From assembly GCA_023416415.1 (NCBI GenBank), contig JAEZHR010000190.1:1-7999 (forward strand): DNA of 7,999 nucleotides. Direction: 5' to 3'. This document shows positions 1 through 6,721 of the stretch, one piece after another. How positions within the stretch are numbered: position 1 is the stretch's first letter; the number at the start of each line of letters is the position of its first letter. The notes beneath the pieces are model-generated. The model had not been told where the DNA came from, ran no database searches, and saw only the letters and a program-made list of their open reading frames with translations. The stretch comes from Pseudomonadota bacterium. Its GTDB lineage: Bacteria > Pseudomonadota > Gammaproteobacteria > Burkholderiales > Burkholderiaceae_D. The position numbers and the translations under genes are program-made.

Positions 1-27
1 GTTGAATACACTTGTTTTATACCGGGC

Positions 28-519
28 TCAGAATGGAATATCGTCGTCCATGTCACTGAAGTTCGGTGCAGGACGCGTATTGCCGCGCGCGGCACCGCCA
101 CCTGCCGACTGACGCGGAGCCGGTGCCGGCGCACCACCGCCGTATTCGTCATCCATCTGCGGAGCGCCGCCTCCCCCCATGCCCTGCCGGCCGCCCAGCA
201 TCTGCATGGTATCGGCGATGATCTCGGTGGTATAGCGATCGTTGCCGTCCTTGTCCTGCCACTTGCGCGTCTGCAAACGGCCTTCAATATAGATCTGCGA
301 GCCTTTCTTCAGGTACTGCCCCGCAACCTCGGCCAGACGGCGATAGAAGGTGATTCGATGCCATTCCGTCAACTCCTTCTTCTCACCGGTGTTCTTGTCC
401 TTCCAGCTTTCGGTGGTCGCGACCGTAATGTTGGTGACGGCCTCGCCGTTGGGCATGTAACGGGTTTCGGGGTCACGCCCGAGGTTGCCGACGATGATGA
501 CCTTGTTGACGGATGCCAT
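28..519 (-). CDS. ssb: Single-stranded DNA-binding protein SSB
   Basis: Homotetrameric SSB coats single-stranded DNA during replication, recombination and repair and recruits partner proteins through its acidic C-terminal tip. The 163-residue product begins MASVNKVIIVGNLGRDPE, and the OB-fold covers about residues 1-110. Aromatic residues W39, W53, F59 and W87 match the DNA-stacking positions of the E. coli protein. A Gly/Pro/Ala-rich linker (about 111-153) follows, and the protein ends in DMDDDIPF, the canonical partner-binding tip. The open frame runs on upstream to 1008, but that part overlaps the transporter gene in another frame and resembles nothing. The ATG at 519 has a good AGGAGA ribosome site and matches the family start. 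It lies directly downstream of the MFS gene on the same strand, so it is probably at least partly co-transcribed with it. Only 27 bases follow the stop in this window and no terminator is visible there. Confidence 0.98.
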   Translation of the reverse strand: MASVNKVIIVGNLGRDPETRYMPNGEAVTNITVATTESWKDKNTGEKKELTEWHRITFYRRLAEVAGQYLKKGSQIYIEGRLQTRKWQDKDGNDRYTTEIIADTMQMLGGRQGMGGGGAPQMDDEYGGGAPAPAPRQSAGGGAARGNTRPAPNFSDMDDDIPF

Positions 520-523
520 GATT

Positions 524-529
524 TCTCCT
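524..529 (-). promoter_or_regulatory. ssb ribosome binding site overlapping the MFS stop codon
   Basis: Read on the minus strand, AGGAGA sits four bases before the ssb ATG (spacer AATC), slightly close for a Shine-Dalgarno site. The TAG stop of the transporter (528-530) shares two bases with it. A ribosome terminating on the transporter would therefore stand on the ssb initiation site, which suggests translational coupling. The site also supports the ATG at 519 as the true ssb start. Confidence 0.8.
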
Positions 530-1730
530 AGGGCTGATTCGATGTGGATTGGGCGAGACCGCGGCGCGGCACAGGGCGCATGCCGGCGGCAATTATAAGC
601 CAGACAACAGTGAGCAAAGCGCCCAGCACGAAGACCGACGAACGGCCGAATTGCTGTGTCAGCCAACCGCCGAGCGCCCCGCCGCAGAAGAGGCCGCCGG
701 CTTGCAGGGTGTTGTAGACGCCAAGCGCCGTGCCCTTGGACGATGCCGGGGCAAGACGCGAAACCAGCGAGGGCTGAAAGGCTTCGAGAATATTGAACGC
801 GACGAAAAACAGAAGCAGCAGCAGCACGAGCACGCCCCAATGCATGCCGTCGGAAACGGAAAACAGCCAGAATCCGCACTGGACCAGCAGCAGCAGAGCG
901 ATCGCGCCCACGAACATGGACTTCATCCTGCCCCCACGCTCGGCGACGAAAACCGGCGGCAGCATCAGCACGAACGACAGGAGAACCACAGGCAGGTAGA
1001 CCTTCCAATGGCCGGCCAGCGGAATGCCTGCGGCTTCAACCAGTATCGTGGGTATCACCACGAACATTGCAAGCTGGGTCACGTGCAGTGCGAACACACC
1101 ATAGTTCAGACGCATCAGTTCAGTCTGGCGCATGATTTCGCGCAGCGGCACCTTCTGGCCGGCCGCCTTCGGCGGCGCTGCCGGTACCACATAGATAACG
1201 GCCAGGATGGCCAGCAGCGACAGCACGGCCGTCAGCACGAAAATGCCGCTCATGCCGATGGCGGCATACAGTGCCGGCCCGGCGACCAGCGAGAAGGCGA
1301 AGGACAATCCGATCGAGATGCCAACCATCGCCATTGCCTTGGTACGCTGCTCGTCGCGCGTTGAGTCGGCAATGAATGCGGTGACGGCCGCCGAAATGGC
1401 GCCGGCCCCCTGCACCGTGCGTCCGATGATCAGCCACGTGATATCCGCGGCTGCGGCCGCGATCAGGGAACCCACGGCGAACAGGATCAGACCGGCGACG
1501 ATGACGCGCTTGCGCCCCCATCGATCGGATGCCATGCCGAAAGGCAACTGTCCGAATGCCTGCGTAAGACCGTAGATTCCCAGCGCCAATCCCACCAGCG
1601 TGGCATTCTGCCCGCCCGGCATCGTGCTGGCATGCACGGACAGCACCGGCAAGACCAGAAACAGACCGAGCATGCGCAAGGCGAAGACCGATGACAGTGT
1701 CGCACTGGCGCGCACTTCAGCCCGTGTCAT
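528..1730 (-). CDS. YajR-like major facilitator superfamily transporter
   Basis: This is a 400-residue inner-membrane secondary transporter with about 12 hydrophobic segments. It closely resembles E. coli YajR, for example SSVFALRMLGLFLVLPVL near the N-terminus, the GIYGLTQA segment and the HWKVYLP segment. MFS motif A is present in the loop after TM2 (G65-xxx-D69-R70-x-G72-R73-K74), and motif B is in TM4 (G103-R104-T-V-Q-G-A-G). Drug/proton antiport is the family guess, but the substrate is unknown. E. coli YajR carries a C-terminal cytosolic YAM domain; here the protein stops soon after TM12, so that domain is absent. The open frame extends to 1886, but its first 52 residues are low-complexity, unlike YajR, and overlap the uvrA leader. 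The ATG at 1730 gives the family N-terminus, although its ribosome site is weak. It is divergent from uvrA and immediately upstream of ssb. Confidence 0.93.
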   Translation of the reverse strand: MTRAEVRASATLSSVFALRMLGLFLVLPVLSVHASTMPGGQNATLVGLALGIYGLTQAFGQLPFGMASDRWGRKRVIVAGLILFAVGSLIAAAAADITWLIIGRTVQGAGAISAAVTAFIADSTRDEQRTKAMAMVGISIGLSFAFSLVAGPALYAAIGMSGIFVLTAVLSLLAILAVIYVVPAAPPKAAGQKVPLREIMRQTELMRLNYGVFALHVTQLAMFVVIPTILVEAAGIPLAGHWKVYLPVVLLSFVLMLPPVFVAERGGRMKSMFVGAIALLLLVQCGFWLFSVSDGMHWGVLVLLLLLFFVAFNILEAFQPSLVSRLAPASSKGTALGVYNTLQAGGLFCGGALGGWLTQQFGRSSVFVLGALLTVVWLIIAAGMRPVPRRGLAQSTSNQP

Positions 1731-1812
1731 GCGCGGGCTCGACGCTGATGTCGAGGGTGTGGTGGAAGAGGAAAGGGAGGGCACGAGGCGGCTACGGCGG
1801 ACTTCAAAACCC

Positions 1813-1820
1813 GTTATAGT
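1813..1820. promoter_or_regulatory. Candidate overlapping -10 elements in the MFS/uvrA divergent spacer
   Basis: The only AT-rich core of the 170-base spacer is GTTATAGT. On the plus strand TATAGT (1815-1820) could be a sigma-70 -10 for uvrA, giving a start near 1827. On the minus strand TATAAC (1818 down to 1813) could serve the MFS-ssb transcript. The -35 regions are poor: plus-strand CTACGG at 17-base spacing, and minus-strand CTTGGG at about 16-base spacing. The overlap would make the two directions compete. This is a prediction from hexamer matching only. Confidence 0.35.
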
Positions 1821-1839
1821 AGCAGGTTGCCGTTCCCAA

Positions 1840-1883
1840 GGCGGGTGTCTCCCGCCGTCTGCAGGCGGACTTGCAAGGCCTGC
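1840..1883 (+). promoter_or_regulatory. Overlapping inverted repeats in the uvrA leader
   Basis: Four arms are visible. GGCGGG (1840-1845) pairs perfectly with CCCGCC (1851-1856) across a 5-base loop. CCGCC (1852-1856) can instead pair with GGCGG (1864-1868). GCAGGC (1861-1866) pairs perfectly with GCCTGC (1878-1883). Hairpins 1:2 and 3:4 can coexist, whereas 2:3 excludes both. No U-run follows the last arm, so it is not an intrinsic terminator. The last hairpin ends 17 bases before the uvrA ATG. The arms are seen directly; any regulatory role is inferred, and chance is possible in GC-rich DNA. Confidence 0.35.
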
Positions 1884-1900
1884 CATCAGCCGAAAATTCC

Positions 1901-4750
1901 ATGGAAGAAATTCGCATCCGCGGTGCCCGTACGCACAATCTCAAGAACATCAATCTTGAACTCCCCCGCAATCAGTTGATCGTCATCACCGGCCTGTCCG
2001 GTTCGGGCAAATCCTCGCTGGCGTTCGATACCTTGTACGCGGAGGGACAGCGGCGCTATGTCGAGTCGCTGTCGGCCTACGCCCGCCAGTTTCTCCAGCT
2101 GATGGAAAAACCTGATGTCGACATGATCGAAGGCCTGTCGCCGGCCATCTCGATCGAGCAGAAAGCCACTTCGCACAACCCGCGCTCGACCGTCGGCACC
2201 GTCACCGAGATCCACGACTACCTGCGCCTGCTGTATGCGCGCGTCGGCACCCCCTACTGCCCCCAGCACCCGGAGAATCCGCTGGCGGCCCAGTCAGTGT
2301 CACAGATGGTGGATGCCATACTGGCCATGCCCGAGGACACCAAGCTGATGATCCTCGCGCCGGTGGTATCGAATCGCAAAGGCGAACACGCCGATCTGTT
2401 CGATCACATGCAGGCCCAGGGCTTCGTGCGCTTTCGCATCCAGAGCGGCACGCATGCGGCGAAGATCTACGAGGTCGACGACTTGCCGAAGCTGAAAAAA
2501 ACCGAGAAACATACGATTGATGTCGTGGTGGACCGCCTGAAGGTCAAGGCGGACGCCAAGCAAAGACTGGCGGAAAGCTTCGAAACCGCGCTGCGCCTGG
2601 CGGACGGCCGCGCGATCGCACTGGAAATGGACAGCGGTCGTGAACATGTCTTTTCCAACAAGTTTGCCTGCGCCGTGTGCGGCTATTCGCTGCAGGAACT
2701 CGAACCGCGTCTGTTCTCGTTCAACAATCCGATGGGCGCCTGCCCGGAATGCGATGGCCTGGGCCACATCGAATTCTTCGACCCCAAGCGCATCGTCGCC
2801 TTCCCCAACCTCTCCCTTGCCAGCGGCGCAATCAAGGGCTGGGACCGGCGCAACCAGTTTTATTTCCAGATGCTGGCCAGCCTGGCGCGGCACTACGACT
2901 TCGATCTCGACGAACCTTTCGAGTCGCTGCCGGAGAAGGCGCGCCAAGTGGTGCTGTACGGTTCCGGCCGCGAGACCATTCCCTTCTCCTACGTCAACGA
3001 AAAGGGCCGCGCCGTCGTGCGCGAGCACACCTTCGAAGGCGTCGTCAACAACCTGCAGCGACGCTATCGTGAAACCGATTCGATGGCGGTACGCGAAGAA
3101 CTGGCCAAGTTCATCAACCAGAAGGCCTGTCCGGAATGCGAAGGTGCACGACTGCGCGTCGAGGCACGCAATGTGAAGATCGGCAATGGCAAGCAGCAGC
3201 GCGCCATCTTTGAGATCGCCGCGCAGCCGCTGCGCGAGGCGCTGGCCTATTTCGAATCGCTGAAGCTGACCGGCGCCAAGCGCGAAATCGCCGACCGCAT
3301 CGTCAAAGAAATCGTCTCGCGCCTGAAGTTCCTGAACAATGTCGGCCTTGACTATCTGTCGCTGGAACGCAGCGCCGACACGCTCTCCGGCGGCGAGGCC
3401 CAGCGCATTCGCCTGGCCTCCCAGATCGGCTCCGGCCTGACCGGCGTGATGTACGTGCTGGACGAGCCCTCGATCGGGCTGCATCAGCGCGACAACGATC
3501 GCCTGATCGCCACCCTGAAGCACCTGCGCGACATCGGCAACAGCGTGCTGGTGGTTGAGCATGACGAGGATGCAATCCGCTGCGCCGACTACGTGGTCGA
3601 CATGGGGCTCGGTGCCGGCGTGCACGGTGGCGAAGTGATTGCCAAAGGACCGCTGGCGGACATCCTGAAGAGCAAGAAGTCGCTGACCGCGAAATATCTC
3701 AACGGCACCCTGGCAATCCACGTACCGAAAAAGCGCACGCCGGTCGACCGTGAACGCATGCTGGTCATCGGCGGCGCCAGCGGCAATAACCTGAAGAACG
3801 TGACGCTGGACCTGCCGGTGGGTCTGCTGACCTGCGTGACAGGCGTCTCCGGCTCGGGCAAGTCGACTCTGGTCAACGACACGCTCTATCTGGCCACCGC
3901 ACGCCATCTGTACGGCTCGCAAACCGAGCCATCCCCGTACGAGACAATCACCGGACTGGAACATTTCGACAAGGTGATTGCGGTCGACCAGGCGCCGATC
4001 GGCCGCACGCCGCGCTCGAACCCGGCTACATACACCGGCGTGTTCACGCCGATTCGCGAGTTGTTCTCCGAGGTGCCGACGGCCAAGGAGCGCGGCTATT
4101 CGGCCGGCCGCTTTTCGTTCAACGTCAAGGGTGGTCGCTGCGAGGCCTGCCAGGGCGACGGCGTGCTGAAGGTCGAAATGCACTTCCTGCCCGATGTGTA
4201 TGTGCCCTGCGATGTCTGCCACGGCAAGCGCTACAACCGCGAGACGCTGGAAGTCCAGTACAAGGGCAAGAGCATCCACGAAGTGCTGGAAATGACGGTC
4301 GAGGAAGCCTTCGAATTCTTCAAGCCGGTGCCGGTGGTTGCACGCAAGCTGCAGACCCTGCTCGATGTCGGCCTCGGCTACATTCGCCTCGGACAGAGCG
4401 CCACCACGCTCTCCGGCGGCGAAGCACAGCGCGTGAAATTGTCGCTGGAACTGTCCAAGCGCGATACCGGGCGCACGCTCTACATCCTAGACGAGCCAAC
4501 CACGGGCCTTCACTTCCACGACATCGATCTGTTGCTCAAGGTAATCCACCGCCTGCGCGACCAAGGCAATACCGTGGTCATCATCGAGCACAACCTGGAC
4601 GTGATCAAGACGGCCGACTGGATCGTCGACCTTGGCCCTGAAGGCGGGGCCGGCGGCGGCCGCATTGTGGCAACCGGAACGCCGGAACAGGTCGCGAAGA
4701 ATCCGGCCAGCGTGACCGGAAAATATCTCGTCCCGATGCTCAAAAAATAG
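1901..4750 (+). CDS. uvrA: Excinuclease ABC subunit UvrA
   Basis: UvrA is the dimeric ATPase that finds bulky DNA lesions and loads UvrB in nucleotide excision repair. The 949-residue product is close to the roughly 940 residues usual for the family and is collinear with E. coli UvrA. It has two ABC ATPase modules. The first has Walker A GLSGSGKS (31-38, K37), signature LSGGEAQR (495-502) and Walker B VLDEP (519-523). The second has Walker A GVSGSGKS (K654), signature LSGGEAQR (837-844) and Walker B ILDEP (862-866). Zinc-site cysteine pairs occur at C257/C260 with C281/C284, and at C747/C750 with C770/C773; a further CPEC pair lies at 410-413. The ATG at 1901 gives the family start MEEIRIRGARTHNLKN. 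An upstream in-frame TTG (1871) is less likely. No clear Shine-Dalgarno precedes the ATG and no LexA box is seen. It is divergent from the MFS-ssb pair. Confidence 0.99.
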   Translation: MEEIRIRGARTHNLKNINLELPRNQLIVITGLSGSGKSSLAFDTLYAEGQRRYVESLSAYARQFLQLMEKPDVDMIEGLSPAISIEQKATSHNPRSTVGTVTEIHDYLRLLYARVGTPYCPQHPENPLAAQSVSQMVDAILAMPEDTKLMILAPVVSNRKGEHADLFDHMQAQGFVRFRIQSGTHAAKIYEVDDLPKLKKTEKHTIDVVVDRLKVKADAKQRLAESFETALRLADGRAIALEMDSGREHVFSNKFACAVCGYSLQELEPRLFSFNNPMGACPECDGLGHIEFFDPKRIVAFPNLSLASGAIKGWDRRNQFYFQMLASLARHYDFDLDEPFESLPEKARQVVLYGSGRETIPFSYVNEKGRAVVREHTFEGVVNNLQRRYRETDSMAVREELAKFINQKACPECEGARLRVEARNVKIGNGKQQRAIFEIAAQPLREALAYFESLKLTGAKREIADRIVKEIVSRLKFLNNVGLDYLSLERSADTLSGGEAQRIRLASQIGSGLTGVMYVLDEPSIGLHQRDNDRLIATLKHLRDIGNSVLVVEHDEDAIRCADYVVDMGLGAGVHGGEVIAKGPLADILKSKKSLTAKYLNGTLAIHVPKKRTPVDRERMLVIGGASGNNLKNVTLDLPVGLLTCVTGVSGSGKSTLVNDTLYLATARHLYGSQTEPSPYETITGLEHFDKVIAVDQAPIGRTPRSNPATYTGVFTPIRELFSEVPTAKERGYSAGRFSFNVKGGRCEACQGDGVLKVEMHFLPDVYVPCDVCHGKRYNRETLEVQYKGKSIHEVLEMTVEEAFEFFKPVPVVARKLQTLLDVGLGYIRLGQSATTLSGGEAQRVKLSLELSKRDTGRTLYILDEPTTGLHFHDIDLLLKVIHRLRDQGNTVVIIEHNLDVIKTADWIVDLGPEGGAGGGRIVATGTPEQVAKNPASVTGKYLVPMLKK

Positions 4751-4764
4751 GCAGATCCAACGCC

Positions 4765-5040
4765 ATGGCAATCCGATTGATCGTCACCGGCCGCGTGCAG
4801 GGCGTGTACTACCGTGTCTCGTTCGAAACCCAGGCGCGCGCCCTCGCCTTATCCGGCTGGGTTCGCAATCGCAGCGACGGCTCCGTGGAGGCCTTGATCG
4901 CCGGTGATGCGCCAGCCCTGGAGCGCATGGTCGAATGGGCAAGATGCGGCCCACCCCTGGCTCGCGTTGACGAGGTGATCATCACCGAGACAGCCGATGC
5001 GCACGCCGGAAACGACTTCCGCATTCTGCCGACCCATTAG
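4765..5040 (+). CDS. acyP: Acylphosphatase
   Basis: A small cytosolic enzyme that hydrolyses acyl phosphates such as acetyl phosphate or carbamoyl phosphate to a carboxylate and phosphate; its cellular role in bacteria is poorly defined. The 91-residue length is typical. The signature GRVQGVYYR (residues 9-17) supplies the phosphate-binding loop and the catalytic arginine R17. GWVRNRSDGSVEA (31-43) supplies the catalytic asparagine N35, spaced 18 residues from R17 as in the family. The ATG lies 14 bases after the uvrA stop, so the gene is probably carried on the uvrA transcript. No strong ribosome site is visible before it. A 122-base spacer follows, with no convincing terminator. Confidence 0.96.
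   Translation: MAIRLIVTGRVQGVYYRVSFETQARALALSGWVRNRSDGSVEALIAGDAPALERMVEWARCGPPLARVDEVIITETADAHAGNDFRILPTH
5007..5021. repeat. Short inverted repeat at the 3' end of acyP
   Basis: CGGAA-ACGAC-TTCCG has perfect 5-base arms around a 5-base centre, about 130 bases upstream of the predicted sigma-54 start site. That is within the usual distance for an enhancer-binding activator site. It also codes for acyP residues and may be chance, so it is recorded only as a candidate. Confidence 0.2.
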
Positions 5041-5116
5041 GGGCAATCACGGCGCAGCAGTGTCCGGCCATGCACGACGACGCATCATTCAGCAACGATC
5101 GGGGAACTTTTTAAGA

Positions 5117-5138
5117 CGCACTGGCAGGTTTTTTGCTT
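5117..5138 (+). promoter_or_regulatory. Candidate sigma-54 (RpoN) promoter of the kdsD-lptB operon
   Basis: The core reads TGGCAGG-TTTT-TTGCTT (5122-5138). Against the consensus TGGCACG-N4-TTGCW it has one mismatch in twelve core positions (G for C at 5127). The essential GG (5123-5124) and GC (5135-5136) doublets are separated by exactly 10 bases. Bases 5117-5121 also fit the upstream consensus mrNrY. The predicted start is A5148, leaving a 15-base leader before the kdsD ATG at 5163. It sits in the only sizeable spacer before the operon. The match is seen in the sequence; function is inferred. Confidence 0.6.
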
Positions 5139-5150
5139 GCCCAATTCAGC

Positions 5151-5156
5151 TATACT
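5151..5156 (+). promoter_or_regulatory. Sigma-70-like -10 hexamer just before kdsD
   Basis: TATACT matches five of six -10 consensus positions, but nothing resembling TTGACA stands at 16-18 bases upstream; that position is a T-run. If used, transcription would begin at or next to A5163, the first base of the kdsD start codon, giving a leaderless mRNA. It overlaps the predicted sigma-54 leader, so the two readings are alternatives or parallel starts. Confidence 0.3.
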
Positions 5157-5162
5157 GCCCGC

Positions 5163-6191
5163 ATGAGTTCAACTGATGCGAAAACGGCGCTGGCGGACGT
5201 CCCCGAATCGACCTCCGCCGCCGCGCGTTCCGTGGCACTGGCACGGGAAACCCTGCAAATCGAAGCCGATGCGCTGCTCGACCTGCGCACGCGGCTGGAA
5301 TCCGACCACCGCTTCGCCGATGCGGTCGCGCTCCTGCTCCAGTGCAACGGGCGCGTCGTGGTATCGGGAATAGGCAAGTCCGGACATATTGCCCGCAAGA
5401 TTGCCTCCACCCTCGCCTCCACCGGCACACCGGCCCTGTTCGTACACGCAGCCGAAGCGTTGCACGGCGATCTGGGCATGATCACCGAACACGATGCGCT
5501 GATTGCCATCTCCAACTCCGGAGAGGCGGCCGAATTTCTTGCGATTGTCCCGATCATCCGTCGCATGGGCGGCAAGTTGATTTCCATCACCGGCAACGAG
5601 GACTCGCGTCTGGCCCGTCTGGCTGATGTCCACCTCAATGCCCGCGTGGCCAGGGAAGCCTGTCCGCTGAACCTTGCACCTACCGCGAGCACTACCGCTG
5701 CATTGGCGCTTGGAGACGCGCTGGCTGTCGCGCTGCTCGACGCGCGTGGATTCCGCGAAGAGGATTTCGCGCGCTCCCATCCGGGAGGCGCGCTCGGCCG
5801 TCGCCTGCTGACGTATGTCCGCGATGTCATGCGCACCGGCGACGCCGTGCCGGCCGTCACACCCGATCGGTCGCTGCCCCTGGCTCTGCTGGAAGTGACT
5901 CGCAAAGGCATGGCAATGACTGCCGTGGTGGATGCCAGCCAGTGTGTACTCGGCGTGTTCACCGATGGCGACCTGCGCCGCCTGATTGAAACCGTCCAGG
6001 ATTTCAACGTGCTGACCATAGGCGAAGTCATGCATCGCGATCCACACACAGTCGGTCCCGATCAACTGGCTGTCGACGCAGTCCGCATGATGGAAGAGCA
6101 TCGCATCAACCAGTTGCTGGTGGCTGACAAAGACGGCATCCTGGTCGGCGCTCTGCACATCCACGACCTGACGCGCGCAAAGGTCATCTGA
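5163..6191 (+). CDS. kdsD: Arabinose-5-phosphate isomerase KdsD
   Basis: Converts D-ribulose 5-phosphate to D-arabinose 5-phosphate, the first committed step towards Kdo, the inner-core sugar of LPS; cytosolic. The 342-residue product has an N-terminal SIS sugar-isomerase domain (about 45-200) and two CBS domains (about 220-340). Residues aligning with the E. coli catalytic set are all present: K72 in SGIGKSGH, E124 in NSGEAAE, E165 in AREACPL and H206 in RSHPGGALG. It is slightly longer than the 328-residue E. coli enzyme because of a poorly conserved N-terminus. The frame also opens at TTG 5133, but that would overlap the candidate promoter, so the ATG at 5163 is preferred; neither start has a Shine-Dalgarno. 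The stop overlaps the kdsC start (TGATG). The strain may carry paralogues elsewhere, but the operon context supports KdsD. Confidence 0.96.
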   Translation: MSSTDAKTALADVPESTSAAARSVALARETLQIEADALLDLRTRLESDHRFADAVALLLQCNGRVVVSGIGKSGHIARKIASTLASTGTPALFVHAAEALHGDLGMITEHDALIAISNSGEAAEFLAIVPIIRRMGGKLISITGNEDSRLARLADVHLNARVAREACPLNLAPTASTTAALALGDALAVALLDARGFREEDFARSHPGGALGRRLLTYVRDVMRTGDAVPAVTPDRSLPLALLEVTRKGMAMTAVVDASQCVLGVFTDGDLRRLIETVQDFNVLTIGEVMHRDPHTVGPDQLAVDAVRMMEEHRINQLLVADKDGILVGALHIHDLTRAKVI

Positions 6192-6718
6192 TGAAGCCCG
6201 ACGCAGCCCGGAACGCCGCGCGCGTGCGCCTGATGATCTTCGACGTCGACGGAGTTCTGACCGACGGCAGCCTGCATTACGGCCCCGATGGCGAACTGAT
6301 CAAGACCTTCAACGTGCTGGACGGGCACGGCATCAAGCTGCTTGGGCGCTCGGGCGTGGCGACGGCCATCATCAGCGCGCGTCAGTCACCGATCGTCGCA
6401 AGACGCGCCGCCGATCTGGACATCGCACACGTAATCCAGGGAGCGCATGACAAACGTGCTGCCTTCGCGCAGTTGCTCGCAACGACCGGCCACACGCCGG
6501 ACCAGTGCGGCTTCATCGGCGACGACGTGATCGATCTTCCGATTCTGCTGCAGGTCGCCTTCGCCGCCAGCGTGCCGAACGCCCACCCCGAAGTGCGCTC
6601 ACGCGTGCACTACGTCACGCAGGCATCGGGGGGGTGCGGCGCCGTGCGCGAGCTGTGCGATTTCGTGCTGCGCGCTCAAGGCGCTTACGACGCCGCGCTT
6701 GCGGCCTATCTGGGATGA
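6191..6718 (+). CDS. kdsC: 3-deoxy-D-manno-octulosonate 8-phosphate phosphatase KdsC
   Basis: Dephosphorylates Kdo 8-phosphate to free Kdo before CMP activation; a cytosolic, typically tetrameric, capless HAD phosphatase. The 175-residue product has HAD motif I FDVDGVLTDG (nucleophile D18, acid/base D20), motif II S62 in IISAR, motif III K88 in GAHDK and motif IV GDDVIDLP (D111, D112, D115). The C-terminal tail, which reaches the neighbouring active site in this family, includes GGCGAVRELCD (147-157). The third residue is Cys149, where E. coli has Arg (GGRGAVRE). A run of seven G bases (6628-6634) encodes this stretch. The start overlaps the kdsD stop by one base, with AAAGG seven bases upstream as a ribosome site. 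The stop is followed by a single codon and then the lptC ATG, in the same frame. Confidence 0.97.
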   Translation: MKPDAARNAARVRLMIFDVDGVLTDGSLHYGPDGELIKTFNVLDGHGIKLLGRSGVATAIISARQSPIVARRAADLDIAHVIQGAHDKRAAFAQLLATTGHTPDQCGFIGDDVIDLPILLQVAFAASVPNAHPEVRSRVHYVTQASGGCGAVRELCDFVLRAQGAYDAALAAYLG

Positions 6719-6721
6719 CCG

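Noticed and set aside
520..1008. N-terminal extension of the ssb frame by 163 residues
   Set aside because: It overlaps the transporter gene in another frame, is arginine-rich shadow sequence, and the ATG at 519 has the family N-terminus and a ribosome site.
549..1364. 271-codon plus-strand open frame across the MFS gene
   Set aside because: It is antisense to a clear transporter gene, its product is His/Gln/Arg-rich, typical of a shadow frame, and it has no supporting motif.
1840..1856. GGCGGG/CCCGCC hairpin as an intrinsic terminator
   Set aside because: The stem is only 6 bp and no T-run follows on either strand; it fits leader structure better than termination.
1731..1886. 52-residue N-terminal extension of the MFS protein
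   Set aside because: The extension is low-complexity Ser/Pro/Arg sequence not shared with YajR and would run across the uvrA leader.
2300..4279. A 659-codon open frame on the minus strand, antisense to uvrA
   Set aside because: It lies wholly over the strongly conserved uvrA, its product has no recognisable motif, and long antisense frames are expected from GC-rich codon use.
5103..5126. Complete sigma-E promoter before kdsD
   Set aside because: GGAACTT matches the -35, but the bases 15-16 further on (CAGGTT/AGGTTT) do not resemble a sigma-E -10.
5041..5135. Terminator after acyP ending in the T6 run at 5129-5134
   Set aside because: No GC-rich stem of useful length precedes the T-run; the Ts are better explained as the spacer of the sigma-54-like promoter.
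5133..5162. TTG start for kdsD ten codons upstream of the ATG
   Set aside because: It coincides with the TTGC of the sigma-54-like element, has no ribosome site and adds residues not typical of the family.
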